A DNA stretch of 64,000 nucleotides from an uncultured Helicobacteraceae bacterium (GCA_934668765.1 CAKUOH010000004.1:1-64000); one strand, 5' to 3'; counted from the first letter of the stretch, positions 51,829 through 61,012 are shown. Translations and numbers: made by a program. Notes: generated from the letters alone by a model not told the origin.

Positions 51829-53184
51829 ATGACTTACGCTATTTATTCATTGCTAATTATTTTGGCTATGGCTTGTGTGCTTTGTATTTGGCGCATTATG
51901 TCCTTACGAAGCGCAAATGAAATGCTAAAATTTAGCGATAATTTTCACAAACAACAACTGCAAGAGAAAGAAAAGCGCATAAGTGAGTTAGAAGCCGAGT
52001 GCGTGGAGATTGAAGGAAAACACAATAAAAATATGGAGCAAATAAGAGAGCAGTATCAAAAAGATAAAGCGCAGGATTTGGCGCAATATGATAAGAATCT
52101 AAATATCCTGCGCGAGGAAATAGACAAGCGATTCGAATCGCAAAAGAACGCGCTTTTAGAGCAAAATAAAAATATGCTAAATACAGATTCGCGTAAAATG
52201 CTTGATGAGATTTTCACACCCATAAAAACAAAAGTCGATGAATACTCCAAGCGACTGCGGGATAATGAAGTTAAAATAAGCGCGAATATAGATTCGATGT
52301 TTAAGCAAACCCAAAAGCTAGGCGCGACTGCAGATGAATTTGCCAAACTTTTAAGGGGCGATAAAAAATTGCGTGGAAATTTTGGTGAGTTGCAGTTAAA
52401 AAATGTGCTTGAATCTAGCGGATTGATGCAAGGTGAGCATTACGAACTTCAGGCGTATTTTGAATATGATGGCTATAAAAAAGGCGGTGGTTTGCTACCT
52501 GATGCAGTTGTGTATTTGGATAAAGAACGAAGTATTATCATTGATGCAAAATTCCCACTGCCAAATAATTATAATAGCCCAAGTCAAAGCGAAGTAAGCA
52601 CAGATTTCCCCACGATAGATAGCGTCCTTTGTAAGCAAATAGCGCAAAATCTTAAATCCTGCATAGATGAACTTGCAAAGAAACCTTATGAGAAATTCAC
52701 TTCAAAAAATCCGCGATTTACGCGGACTAGAATCTATGACTTTATACTACTTTTTGTGCCATACAATAATATTTTGGATTTGGCACTCAATGCTGAGCCG
52801 AGTTTATATCAATATGCTTATAGTAAGCAAATCTATCTTACCACGCCACACACGCTATTTATGGCATTAAAGACTATTAGCATTAGCTGGACTTATGTAG
52901 AGAGCGATAAAAAAGTGCAGGAAGCATTCAATGAAATGGGTGGTATTTATGATAAATTCGCAGGATTGTGCGAGGATTTTAAAAAGCTAAATAGTCAGCT
53001 AAAAACTATATCAAGGACAAGCAGTGATATAGATACAAAATTATTTGGGCGAAGCGGCATTGAATCTAGGCTAAATAAAGTCAAAGAATTAGGCGCAAGG
53101 ACAAAAAAGACCATAACAGAGCGCAAGGAAGTAAGCGATGATAATACACAAGATGACTTAAACTTAGAAATTTTAGAATCTTAA
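51829..53184 (+). CDS. rmuC: DNA recombination protein RmuC
   Basis: A 451-residue protein with an N-terminal membrane anchor (about 4-21), a coiled coil (about 35-130) and the RmuC nuclease-like domain: GNFGELQLKNVLESSGLMQGEHY, then LLPDAVVYLDKERSIIIDAKFPL, with the PD-(D/E)XK-like D...DAK. RmuC limits inversions at short inverted repeats in E. coli, of interest given the many palindromes here. GGAG precedes the ATG by 6 bp. Confidence 0.93.
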   Translation: MTYAIYSLLIILAMACVLCIWRIMSLRSANEMLKFSDNFHKQQLQEKEKRISELEAECVEIEGKHNKNMEQIREQYQKDKAQDLAQYDKNLNILREEIDKRFESQKNALLEQNKNMLNTDSRKMLDEIFTPIKTKVDEYSKRLRDNEVKISANIDSMFKQTQKLGATADEFAKLLRGDKKLRGNFGELQLKNVLESSGLMQGEHYELQAYFEYDGYKKGGGLLPDAVVYLDKERSIIIDAKFPLPNNYNSPSQSEVSTDFPTIDSVLCKQIAQNLKSCIDELAKKPYEKFTSKNPRFTRTRIYDFILLFVPYNNILDLALNAEPSLYQYAYSKQIYLTTPHTLFMALKTISISWTYVESDKKVQEAFNEMGGIYDKFAGLCEDFKKLNSQLKTISRTSSDIDTKLFGRSGIESRLNKVKELGARTKKTITERKEVSDDNTQDDLNLEILES

Positions 53185-53300
53185 ACATTATTTTTCATTA
53201 TTCTCCCACAGCATCACAAGCATATCAGGGGCATTTTTTATTCCTTGTGATTACAAATCTTACGAATCGCAAAATTTTAAAAGCGCGAAATTTGCAAATT

Positions 53301-54224
53301 TTATGGAATATTAAGTGATTCGTAATATTTTATCAGCGCGGATTCAAGTGATTGTGCGTCTAAATGTGGGATTTCGCCAAATTGTGTGCGGTTAAATGTC
53401 CGCTGTCGCTTTGCCAAAGCCATTGTATTTTTGATAATCGCGCATTTTGCGTCATCTTGCGTGGTTTTACCCTCCAAAAATGCAATAATTTCTTTAACGC
53501 CGATAGCCTTTAATGCCTGTGAGTGCGGAAAATTTTGGCGCAAACTTCGCACTTCATCTATTAGCCCAGATTCAAACATTCGCTCCGTGCGAATTTCTAT
53601 GTCTTTTCGCAAAGTTTCGCGCTCTTTTATTAGCTCAAAAATCTTTATGTTAAAGGGTAATTTTTGGCGCGGATTTTGCGCGAAAAACGCGCTTGGGCTT
53701 TGGTGAGTGGCAAAATAAATCTGCAAACCTTTGGCGATTCTAAAACTATCACTCGCGCTAATTTTATCTGCAAAATCTTTGTCGATTCGTTGCAAGAGTG
53801 CATAAGATTGCGCCTTATTTTGCGCGATTTTATCGATGAATCGCAGGGCGATTTCGCTTACTTTTGGTGAGATTGATAGCCCTTCAATAATGCTTTTTAG
53901 ATAAAAGCTAGTGCCACCGACAATTAGCATTTTTTGCGGATTTTCGCGCTTTAAAATTTCGCGCAGTAGATTTAAAAAAATCCCCGCGTTGCATTTTTGG
54001 CTTGGATTTAACACATTGATTCCATAATGGCAAATCGCTTGTAAATCCGCGCTATACGGCTTTGCCGAAGCAATGTCAATGCCCTTATAGATACTTAATG
54101 AATCAAGTGAGAAAATTTTTAGGTTAAATTTTCGTGCGATTTTTATGGCTAACGCGCTTTTGCCACTTGCCGTAGTGCCGATAATTGCGGGGATTGCATA
54201 GTTTGAATCGTGGTGCAAATTCAA
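53301..54224 (-). CDS. miaA: tRNA dimethylallyltransferase MiaA
   Basis: A 307-residue enzyme that adds an isopentenyl group to A37 of tRNAs reading U-starting codons. It has P-loop GTTASGKSALAIKIA, DSLSIYKGIDIASAKP, GGTSFYLKSII and, near the end, NTMALAKRQRTFNRTQF. It overlaps proC by 4 bp as the last gene of a def-comM-fliW-proC-miaA series. Confidence 0.95.
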   Translation of the reverse strand: MNLHHDSNYAIPAIIGTTASGKSALAIKIARKFNLKIFSLDSLSIYKGIDIASAKPYSADLQAICHYGINVLNPSQKCNAGIFLNLLREILKRENPQKMLIVGGTSFYLKSIIEGLSISPKVSEIALRFIDKIAQNKAQSYALLQRIDKDFADKISASDSFRIAKGLQIYFATHQSPSAFFAQNPRQKLPFNIKIFELIKERETLRKDIEIRTERMFESGLIDEVRSLRQNFPHSQALKAIGVKEIIAFLEGKTTQDDAKCAIIKNTMALAKRQRTFNRTQFGEIPHLDAQSLESALIKYYESLNIP

Positions 54225-55078
54225 GTGATATTGTTTGCCTTTGTGTTTGCGGCGTGAATAGCATCCATAAATGCGCTACGAACGCCCCTATTTTCCAAAA
54301 TCGCTAGTGCCTCAGCTGTCGTCCCTGCGGGGCTTGTGGTATCGGTGCGAATCGTATTTGCCTCTACCACACTAAAAAGCGCACTAAACCCGCTAAAAAG
54401 CCCACGCACTAGCTCTTTGCTAACTTCAATGCTTAATCCCTCGCGCACTCCCGCATCAATCATTGCCTCCGCGATTAAGCCCAAATACGCCGTCCCACTG
54501 CCTGAAATCGCGCTAGATGGATTGATATAGCTCTCTTTATCCACAAAAACGCACTTGCCTAGCGGGGCAAAAATGGATTCGCATTCGGTGATAATGTCGC
54601 TTTGATTCGTAGAATCCGCGCTAGATTCTGCGCTTTTAGATAGATTGCCACGATTTGGCGTTGCCGAATCTCGCAATGACGCATTATTGGTTTCCACAAA
54701 AATCACGCTCACACCTTGCCCTACAAGCGAAGCGATATTTGGCATTACACGCACGAAAACTTCCGCCTTTACGCATTTTTGCAGTCGCTCTATGCTAATC
54801 CCAGCCATTATGCTATAAATCGCCCTTGCTTTGCCCGTGTAGGCAAATGAATCTAACGCATAAGGTTTGATTGCTAAAATCACGCTTTTATTTGCAATGT
54901 CAATCGCGCTAGATTCGGCGCAAAGCACAATTTTGGCATTTTGCAAGGCATTTTCGCGTATGAAAGTTTCCATTTTTTCGGCATTGCGCCCGATGATTTC
55001 AAGTGCAAACTTGCCATTTAACGCCACAGCGATTGCCTTTGCCATTTTGCCATAGCCAATTATGGAGATTGTTTGCAT
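54221..55078 (-). CDS. proC: Pyrroline-5-carboxylate reductase ProC with a repeat-derived insert
   Basis: A 285-residue NADPH enzyme, the last step of proline synthesis. N-terminal ISIIGYGKMAKAIA, FVRVMPNIASLVGQG, and AISGSGTAYLGLIAEAM with SPAGTTAEAL. Between the second and third of these is an in-frame insert of about 27 residues (SLRDSATPNRGNLSKSAESS and following) whose DNA carries a GTCATTGCGAG unit (54643-54680). The ATG at 55078 follows AAAGGG at 8 bp; 14 extra codons of open frame overlap fliW and are not used. Confidence 0.93.
   Translation of the reverse strand: MQTISIIGYGKMAKAIAVALNGKFALEIIGRNAEKMETFIRENALQNAKIVLCAESSAIDIANKSVILAIKPYALDSFAYTGKARAIYSIMAGISIERLQKCVKAEVFVRVMPNIASLVGQGVSVIFVETNNASLRDSATPNRGNLSKSAESSADSTNQSDIITECESIFAPLGKCVFVDKESYINPSSAISGSGTAYLGLIAEAMIDAGVREGLSIEVSKELVRGLFSGFSALFSVVEANTIRTDTTSPAGTTAEALAILENRGVRSAFMDAIHAANTKANNIT
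54643..54680. repeat. GTCATTGCGAG repeat unit inside proC
   Basis: It starts GATTGCCACGATTTGG and ends CGAATCTCGCAATGAC, matching the intergenic units at 2624 and 42770. It is translated as part of the ProC insert. Confidence 0.8.
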
Positions 55079-55088
55079 ATTTTGCCCT

Positions 55089-55538
55089 TTATTTTGCGCG
55101 ATTTGCGCCCGAATCTGCATTAGATTCGCCTAAATCTCCCTTTAAAAATGTCGCAATCGGCTCTGCAATGTTATAATGCGGATATTTTAGCGCATCTAGC
55201 ACCACCTGCGCCATTGTTTTATTATCAAAGTTAAACACGATGGGCGCGATAAAGTTGATTGTCGAATCCGTGATTTCCTTATACACCACCATAATATTTG
55301 CGATTAAAATATCCTGCGTTTTGCCCTCTTGCAAGTCTAGCAGGACTTGGATTGCACTAGGAATCTCAAAGTTATATTTGTCATCAAGTGCAAATGGATT
55401 TACCAGCGTAAAGCAGGGCAGTGGCTCATCTGCATTTGTTAGCTTCAAAAAAATATCATCGATTTTTGCCAACTTCATTTTTGTGATATGCTCAAATCCC
55501 AAAATAGGCGATTTTACGATAAATTCGGTGGCTTCCAT
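55089..55538 (-). CDS. fliW: Flagellar assembly factor FliW
   Basis: A 149-residue protein that binds flagellin and antagonises CsrA. It starts EFIVKSPILGFEHITKMKLAKIDD, and has PCFTLVNPFAL and NFIAPIVFNFDNKTMAQVVL, as in the family. The last 18 residues (GESNADSGANRAK) are an apparent low-complexity tail. AGAGGA precedes the ATG. It shows that the organism is probably flagellated. Confidence 0.9.
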   Translation of the reverse strand: MEATEFIVKSPILGFEHITKMKLAKIDDIFLKLTNADEPLPCFTLVNPFALDDKYNFEIPSAIQVLLDLQEGKTQDILIANIMVVYKEITDSTINFIAPIVFNFDNKTMAQVVLDALKYPHYNIAEPIATFLKGDLGESNADSGANRAK

Positions 55539-55549
55539 TGTGTGTCCTC

Positions 55550-57052
55550 TTAATTTATGATTCGATAGCTTAACGCTTCTAATAAATGCTCTTTTGCAAT
55601 TTCTTTACAATCTTGCAAATCGGCAATCGTTCGCGCTACTTTTAAAATCTTTTGTCGTCCCCGATAGCTTAAACCATATCGTTGCGTAGCCATATCTAGC
55701 AATTCCGCCTCCGCGCTTTTTAGGGTGCAAAACCGCACAATCTCGCTATCATCTAACTTACCATTTAGCTTTTTTTGTCCGCGCTTTTTTTGTGCGCGAA
55801 ACGCCACTAGCACCTGCGCGAAAAGCTCCGTAGAGCTCACGCGCTCATCGCTTTTGCTTTCGTCCATTTTTATAAAAATATCGATTCTATCGCGCAGTGG
55901 TTCGCTTAATTTATTGCGATATTTGCGAATCTCCATATCCTTGCACCTACATTCCTTGCTCGTGCTATAAAGATTCCCACACGGACAGGGATTCATCGCG
56001 CCTACAAATAACACAGACGCAGGATAAGTTACCTTAATATTCACGCGTGAAATGCTTAACTCGTCATTTTCTAGCGGTTCGCGGAGCGATTCTAACGCGG
56101 TTTTTTGAAAATTTAGCATTTCATCAAAAAATAAAATGCCATTATGCGCTAGTGAAATCTCCCCGGGCTTTGCGTCATTTTGAATCACAGAGCCTAAAAT
56201 GGACGCATTTGAGCTACTTTGATGCGGATTGCGAAAGGGGCGAAGCGCGGTGTATGAGTTTTCGGCATTATTTAACGCGCTAATACTCGCACACTCGCAC
56301 ATTTCAGCAAAGCTAATGGGTGGCAAAATATAGCGCATTCGTTTCGCTATCATCGACTTGCCACAGCCCGGACTGCCTTCAAATACGATATTGTGCATTC
56401 CAGCACACGCGATTAGTGCGGCTTTTTTGGCGACTATTTGTCCTCGCACATCGCTAAAATCTATTGCAAACGATTCATCATAATAATATTTTTCGCCCAA
56501 AATTTCGACATTTTTAAAGCTAAATTCATATTGTTTTGCCTTATTTGTGGGATTTTTTAGGATTGCGATTGCCTCCATCAAATCACTTGCATAATAAATA
56601 TTTAGATTTGGAATGTTTGAGTAGAGTTTTTCGCCCTCTTTTGGGAGCAAAACATTGCTTTTTGGGTAGGATTTGGAGATTTCAAGCAAAAGCGGATAAA
56701 TCGCATTTGTGTTTTTAATATAGCCATCTAACCCCAGCTCACCGAATGCAAACCAATTTTCTAAATCAATGTCTTGCTTTTGCAATGCGACTAAAAGCGC
56801 GATGGGCAAGTCAAAATGACTGCCATTTTTCGTCAAATCTGACGGCGATAAGTTTATGGTGATTTTAAAATTTAGCGTTTGAAAATTATTATGTGCTAAT
56901 GCACCTTGAACCCTTTGCTTTGCCTCTTGAATCGCACTTCCAGCCAAACCGCTAATCACAAAGCTAGGTAGTCCGCGCGAAAATGTCGCTTCTACTTGAA
57001 TCACCTTTGCGCTCACGCCATAAGCTGTGGCGCAAAGCAGTTTTTTAACCAT
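55550..57052 (-). CDS. comM: ComM/YifB-type Mg-chelatase-like AAA ATPase
   Basis: A 500-residue protein with an N-terminal Lon-like domain (FVISGLAGSAIQEAKQRV), a P-loop GSPGCGKSMIAKRM, Walker B GILFFDEML, and a C-terminal Mg-chelatase part (YRGRQKILKVARTIADL). ComM acts as a helicase in branch migration during natural transformation. A CxCxNLY-xxKECRC zinc-like motif (CPCGNLYSTSKECRC) is present. Its start overlaps the def stop by one base. Confidence 0.92.
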   Translation of the reverse strand: MVKKLLCATAYGVSAKVIQVEATFSRGLPSFVISGLAGSAIQEAKQRVQGALAHNNFQTLNFKITINLSPSDLTKNGSHFDLPIALLVALQKQDIDLENWFAFGELGLDGYIKNTNAIYPLLLEISKSYPKSNVLLPKEGEKLYSNIPNLNIYYASDLMEAIAILKNPTNKAKQYEFSFKNVEILGEKYYYDESFAIDFSDVRGQIVAKKAALIACAGMHNIVFEGSPGCGKSMIAKRMRYILPPISFAEMCECASISALNNAENSYTALRPFRNPHQSSSNASILGSVIQNDAKPGEISLAHNGILFFDEMLNFQKTALESLREPLENDELSISRVNIKVTYPASVLFVGAMNPCPCGNLYSTSKECRCKDMEIRKYRNKLSEPLRDRIDIFIKMDESKSDERVSSTELFAQVLVAFRAQKKRGQKKLNGKLDDSEIVRFCTLKSAEAELLDMATQRYGLSYRGRQKILKVARTIADLQDCKEIAKEHLLEALSYRIIN

Positions 57053-57720
57053 TAGGATTTGCCCTTTGAATCGCCCTTTTTGGTGCGAATCTTTTGCTTT
57101 TTGGCGTAAAAATCCTTTGCTTTGTAAATTTTTGGCGGTTTGTGAAGCAATTTTAACTCATAAGATTCGCGCAAATCCTCATCAATCTCGGGCAAATGCA
57201 CTCGTTGGAATCCCTCTTTTTGCAATCGTTTAAATTCTTTTTCAAACTTTTTGCGCTTCAAAATCGACAGCTTATCCACAAAAAGCACACCATTTAAATG
57301 GTCAATCTCGTGTTGCAACGCCACCGCCAAATAATCCTCCGCCTCCAAAATCCACTCTTCCCCAAATCTATCGCAGTATTTTAGCGTTACGGCACTATAT
57401 CGTTGCACCATTTCAAAAAAATTTGGCACACTCAAACAACCCTCTTGAAACAAAATCTCGCCACTAGATTCTAAAATCTCGGGGTTTATGATTTCAAGCA
57501 AATCCTCTTTATAAAATTCTTTATCTTCGCGTGGTAAGTTAATTACAAGCATTCGCTTCGCAATCCCTACTTGAATCGCAGCCAAACCCACGCCACCTTT
57601 TTCCATCATCGTCTCATACATATTATCTAGCGTTTCGTGCAGATTCACATCAAAAACCTCCACGGGCTTTGATTTTTGACGCAAAGATTTGTCGGGGTAA
57701 GTTACGATTTGCAAAACCAT
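57052..57720 (-). CDS. def: Peptide deformylase with C-terminal extension
   Basis: A 222-residue metalloenzyme that removes formyl groups from new proteins. All three motifs are present: [17 protein letters not shown] and QHEIDHLNG. About 50 residues beyond the usual end are Lys-rich ([20 protein letters not shown] to KKGDSKGKS). It heads the def-comM-fliW-proC-miaA run. Confidence 0.95.
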   Translation of the reverse strand: MVLQIVTYPDKSLRQKSKPVEVFDVNLHETLDNMYETMMEKGGVGLAAIQVGIAKRMLVINLPREDKEFYKEDLLEIINPEILESSGEILFQEGCLSVPNFFEMVQRYSAVTLKYCDRFGEEWILEAEDYLAVALQHEIDHLNGVLFVDKLSILKRKKFEKEFKRLQKEGFQRVHLPEIDEDLRESYELKLLHKPPKIYKAKDFYAKKQKIRTKKGDSKGKS

Positions 57721-57768
57721 ACTAAAAATCCTTAAAAAATTGCAAAAATTTCAAAATTTTACTATAAA

Positions 57769-57799
57769 TTTCACAAATATTTCACTTTTGGCATATAAA
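57769..57799 (+). promoter_or_regulatory. TTTCAC direct-repeat promoter of the PepSY-like gene
   Basis: TTTCAC at 57769-57774 and 57780-57785 (N5 spacer AAATA, as at 3314-3330), then TATAAA at 57794-57799 as -10. This is the third copy of the motif in the window. Confidence 0.6.
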
Positions 57800-57846
57800 A
57801 TTTCATCGCTTTTTTAAGCTAAATCTTAAATTTTAAAGGAGAAACA

Positions 57847-58257
57847 ATGAAAAAGTTGTTTTTGTTATTGGCATTTTTGGGCGTGGCGTTGGCGGATATG
57901 GTAGTCCCTGCGACTAATTTACCACCAAATGCGCAGAGTTTCATCACAAAGAATTTCAAAGGCGCGAACATAATGTATGTGAAAATGGACTACGATGAAT
58001 TTGAGGCAATGCTAAGTAACGGCGTCCAAATAGAGTTTTTCACAAATGGCGAGTGGAAAGAAATCAAAAGCTATATGGGCGTGAATCCCGCGTTGCTTCC
58101 AGCACCTGTGGCAGCAGGAATCGCAAAATCCTTTGCTGGTGTGCAAATCATCAAAATAAAAAAAGAGTGGAGTAACTTTGAAGTCAAATTAGCAAACCGC
58201 ATAAAAGCGTATTTTGATGCGAATGGGAATCTTATGGGACAGAAATATGATGATTAA
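57847..58257 (+). CDS. PepSY-like periplasmic protein (DUF2874 type)
   Basis: A 136-residue exported protein with a signal peptide (MKKLFLLLAFLGVALA). Two PepSY-like repeats follow: LPPNAQSFITKNFKGANIMYVKMDYDEFEAML and, at the end, AGIAKSFAGVQIIKIKKEWSNFEVKLANRIKAYF. Such proteins are periplasmic with unknown partners. AAAGGAG precedes the ATG. The TTTCAC boxes suggest co-regulation with the DUF1104 and cytochrome genes. Confidence 0.82.
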   Translation: MKKLFLLLAFLGVALADMVVPATNLPPNAQSFITKNFKGANIMYVKMDYDEFEAMLSNGVQIEFFTNGEWKEIKSYMGVNPALLPAPVAAGIAKSFAGVQIIKIKKEWSNFEVKLANRIKAYFDANGNLMGQKYDD

Positions 58258-58326
58258 AGGTGCGTGGCAATTTGTGTTTTTGGTATGTAATTTTGCACTT
58301 ATTAAGCGTGAATCTTAAAAAACTTA

Positions 58327-58418
58327 GTCATTGCGAGAATCTACGCGCAAAGCGTAGATTCGTGGCAATCCAAATCACCCATTTCAGCCATTGCGAGGGC
58401 GAATACCCGAAGCAATCC
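58327..58418. repeat. Two GTCATTGCGAG repeat units
   Basis: The unit at 58327-58370 starts GTCATTGCGAGAATCTACGC and ends GCGTAGATTCGTGGCAATC, a near-perfect palindromic centre; the unit at 58387-58418 is CCATTGCGAGGGCG to GAAGCAATCC. They fill most of the 217-bp gap between the convergent PepSY-like and fxsA genes. Confidence 0.75.
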
Positions 58419-58474
58419 GCAAAATTTAAGTCGTGTTTTTGATTCTTCTAGCTAAAATCATTATATTATTTGCG

Positions 58475-58942
58475 CTAGATTTGCCTATTTTTTTCTACGC
58501 ATTCTATGATTTCAGCGTCAATGATTTCGCTTTCATTTGAATCGCGTGAATTGCGCAAATCTTTAAAGTCGCTCGAAAAATCGCCACCAAAATTACGCGA
58601 AAAATTTCCCATAGATTCGCGTTCTACTGCTTTAAAAAATAGCGACATTATGAAAAATGTTAGCCCTAAAATATCGCTTAAAATAAAGGGAAAGATTAGC
58701 AGGATTCCGCCTAAAAATCGCAATATACTGCGTCCCAAAAATCCGCTTACGCTTATGTTAAATGCCATAATGTTGCGGAGCGATTCGCTCATCATGCTAA
58801 ACTGCGATGCTATGATACCAAATCCTAGCAATGCGCTCACAGCGACTTCGATGATAAATGCCAAAAATCCCCACTCATCGATGACTTCCGCCACTAGATA
58901 AATTTCGATTGCGATGTATGCTATAAAGATTAAAAATCGCAT
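58475..58942 (-). CDS. FxsA-family membrane protein
   Basis: A 155-residue inner-membrane protein with hydrophobic helices (about 1-18, 25-45, 75-105) and the FxsA pattern of an early glutamate (IAIEIYLVAEV) and ILRFLGGILLIFPFILSDILG. FxsA overproduction relieves phage T7 exclusion by F in E. coli; the role here is unknown. The C-terminus is polar, with RNFGGDFSSDFKDLRNSRD. Confidence 0.82.
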   Translation of the reverse strand: MRFLIFIAYIAIEIYLVAEVIDEWGFLAFIIEVAVSALLGFGIIASQFSMMSESLRNIMAFNISVSGFLGRSILRFLGGILLIFPFILSDILGLTFFIMSLFFKAVERESMGNFSRNFGGDFSSDFKDLRNSRDSNESEIIDAEIIECVEKNRQI

Positions 58943-58958
58943 TTTGCGCCCCTTTATC

Positions 58959-60998
58959 CTAAAGATTCGTATTTGAATCTAAAATAGTCTTGATTCGCTC
59001 CAAAATTATGTCAAAATCATTTGAATCTAGCACTTCGCGCGATAAATCCGTGCGATTGATTAGCTCAACCTTGCCATTTTGCAACTCTTTGCCGACAATT
59101 AGCGCAAAGCGCACTCCAATCAGCTCAAAATCCGCCATTTTCACGCCAAATCGTTCATCTCTATCATCTAGCAAAATCTCCGCATTGCCAAATCTTTCGC
59201 AAAGTGCATCATAGATTTTTGTCGCAAACTCCACTTCTACCGCATTTTTAGTATTTGAAATAATGATAGCAAGACTAAAAGGTGCGATAGCTCCCCAAAT
59301 CGCGCCTTTATTGTCAGCTTTTTGCTCTAAAATCGCAGGTAAGATTCGCGACACACCAATGCCATAGCAACCCATAATAAAGGGCTTTGCCTTGCCATTT
59401 TTATCCAAAAATGTCGCCTCCAAAGGCTCACTATATCGCCTCCCAAGTTTAAAAATATGTCCAAGCTCAATGCCTTTGGTAATATTGAGATTTGCGCCAC
59501 ATTTAGGACAAAAATCGCCCTTTTTTACCTCCACCAAGTCAGCGTATTGCAGATTGCTAAATGTCGCCAAATCCACGCCAACAAAGTGATAGTTTGCTTC
59601 ATTTGCGCCACAGATGAGATTCGCGCCGTCTTTTAGCTCATTGTCAAAATAAATATAGGGCGATTTGGTAATGTTTTGTAGTCCGTAAGCACCGATGAAT
59701 CCGCTAGTTAGCCCTAGTGATTCAATCTCATTTACGGACAAATCCACCAAGTCGATGGCATTTGGAATGGCGTTTAGGGCTTTTGTGAGATTTAGCTCAT
59801 CAGAGCCACGAATAAAAAAGAAACAAGGTGCTTGCGAGTGTGTCTCTTGCGCGTCTTTGCGGGAGTTTGAAAAATTCTCACTCGATAGACTATCAGTCTT
59901 ATCTCGCTCGAATTTTCCTGCACAACCCACAAATCCATCGCAAGATACTTCCGCGCTGTCGTTTATAGAATTAGATTCTGCGCTTTTCGCACGATTTACA
60001 GAATCTACAATCGAAGTATTTGCGGTGTGGCTTTGCGCCGTTTTCGCGTGAAACGAGCGAGATAGAACTTGAGGTTCATCGAGCGAAGTTTTATGCGAAA
60101 ACGGCGCAAATTGCATACCCAAAGACGAATTGCGCCCAAATATCACCTTTTTCGCTACACACTTCATCGTCCAATACGAATCTATTTTAAAAAACTCACT
60201 TAATGCCTTTATAGTCGTTACATTTGGCGTGTGAAATTTCGCAAAGTCCGCTTGTGGCGCAGGACTAGGCGCAGGGCGTGGCTTTCTTGTCGCAGCTTCG
60301 ATATTACTCGCATAGTCGCACTTTTCACACACCACTATGTCATCTTCGCCCGAATCTGCCAAAAGCATAAATTCCTTGCTCCCACTCCCGCCAATCGCCC
60401 CGCTGTCTGCATCAACCACGCGATATTTCACACCAAGTCTATCAAAGATATTGCGATAAGTTTGCTCCATTAGCGCAAACTCCCTATCCAAATCCTCGTT
60501 TGTCGTATGAAAGCTATAAGCGTCCTTCATCACAAATTCACGCGCCCGCATTAGCCCAAAGCGTGGACGAATCTCATCGCGGAATTTAATGTGAATCTGA
60601 TAAAGATTGAGCGGTAATTGCTTGTAGCTCTTTACCAAGCCTTTGGCGCAATCCACCACCGCTTCTTCGTGCGTGGGACCTAGCACGAAAGCATTATCCT
60701 TTCTATCTTTAAATACAAGCAATTCCTTGCCATATTTGTCAAATCGCTTTGATTGCTTCCACAGCTCCGCAGGGGTTATAAATCCCAAGCGCACTTCATT
60801 TGCACCTGCTTTATCCATCTCATCTTTGATAATCTTTTGCACCTTATCAAGCACGATTTTTCCCAAAGGCAAAAAGCTATAAATCCCACTACCGATTTGC
60901 TTTATAAAGCCTCCGCGAATCAAAATGCTATGGCTTTTTAGCACACAATCTTTTGGCTCTTCTTTTGTGGTGGGGGCAAATAGTGCTGAAAATTTCAT
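58959..60998 (-). CDS. proS: Prolyl-tRNA synthetase ProS with a 100-residue element-derived insert
   Basis: A 679-residue class II synthetase, about 100 longer than the usual bacterial form. Motif 2 (IKFRDEIRPRFGLMRAREFVMKDAYSFH, near 137-164) and motif 3 (GCYGIGVSRI) are intact, as is the anticodon-binding end. The editing domain, which begins near residue 250, is interrupted at about 289-388 by a Ser/Asn-rich stretch encoded by two palindromic elements (59846-59955 and 60007-60133). The normal editing-domain sequence resumes at CFFFIRGSDELNLTKAL. The insert keeps the frame. Proline charging should be intact; the editing activity is uncertain. Confidence 0.95.
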   Translation of the reverse strand: MKFSALFAPTTKEEPKDCVLKSHSILIRGGFIKQIGSGIYSFLPLGKIVLDKVQKIIKDEMDKAGANEVRLGFITPAELWKQSKRFDKYGKELLVFKDRKDNAFVLGPTHEEAVVDCAKGLVKSYKQLPLNLYQIHIKFRDEIRPRFGLMRAREFVMKDAYSFHTTNEDLDREFALMEQTYRNIFDRLGVKYRVVDADSGAIGGSGSKEFMLLADSGEDDIVVCEKCDYASNIEAATRKPRPAPSPAPQADFAKFHTPNVTTIKALSEFFKIDSYWTMKCVAKKVIFGRNSSLGMQFAPFSHKTSLDEPQVLSRSFHAKTAQSHTANTSIVDSVNRAKSAESNSINDSAEVSCDGFVGCAGKFERDKTDSLSSENFSNSRKDAQETHSQAPCFFFIRGSDELNLTKALNAIPNAIDLVDLSVNEIESLGLTSGFIGAYGLQNITKSPYIYFDNELKDGANLICGANEANYHFVGVDLATFSNLQYADLVEVKKGDFCPKCGANLNITKGIELGHIFKLGRRYSEPLEATFLDKNGKAKPFIMGCYGIGVSRILPAILEQKADNKGAIWGAIAPFSLAIIISNTKNAVEVEFATKIYDALCERFGNAEILLDDRDERFGVKMADFELIGVRFALIVGKELQNGKVELINRTDLSREVLDSNDFDIILERIKTILDSNTNL
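59846..59955 (-). repeat. Palindromic element, copy P1 (inside proS)
   Basis: Minus orientation, with GGAAGTATCTTGCGATGG as left end and CGCAAAGACGCGC as right end. The inner hairpin is AGACTATCAGTCT, with GAGCGAGATAAG and ATCGAGTGAG flanks like those of copy P2. The outer stem (GAAAATTC/GAATTTTTC) is shorter and imperfect. Its left end is 51 bp from the left end of P2. Confidence 0.75.
60007..60133 (+). repeat. Palindromic element, copy P2 (inside proS)
   Basis: 127 bp. Left end ACAATCGAAGTATTTGCGGT, perfect 15-bp stem TTGCGCCGTTTTCGC (60033-60047) with 60095-60109, inner GAACTTGAGGTTC, right end CATACCCAAAGACGAATTGC. Confidence 0.88.
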
Positions 60999-61012
60999 TG
61001 TATTATCCTTTT

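Noticed and set aside
53213..53251. Terminator between rmuC and miaA
   Set aside because: ATCACAAG/CTTGTGAT is only an 8-bp stem over a 23-nt loop, with no T run in the right place.
58959..60998. ProS insert as a sequencing or frameshift error
   Set aside because: The frame is open through the insert, normal sequence resumes on both sides, and the same repeat type occurs in a second gene.
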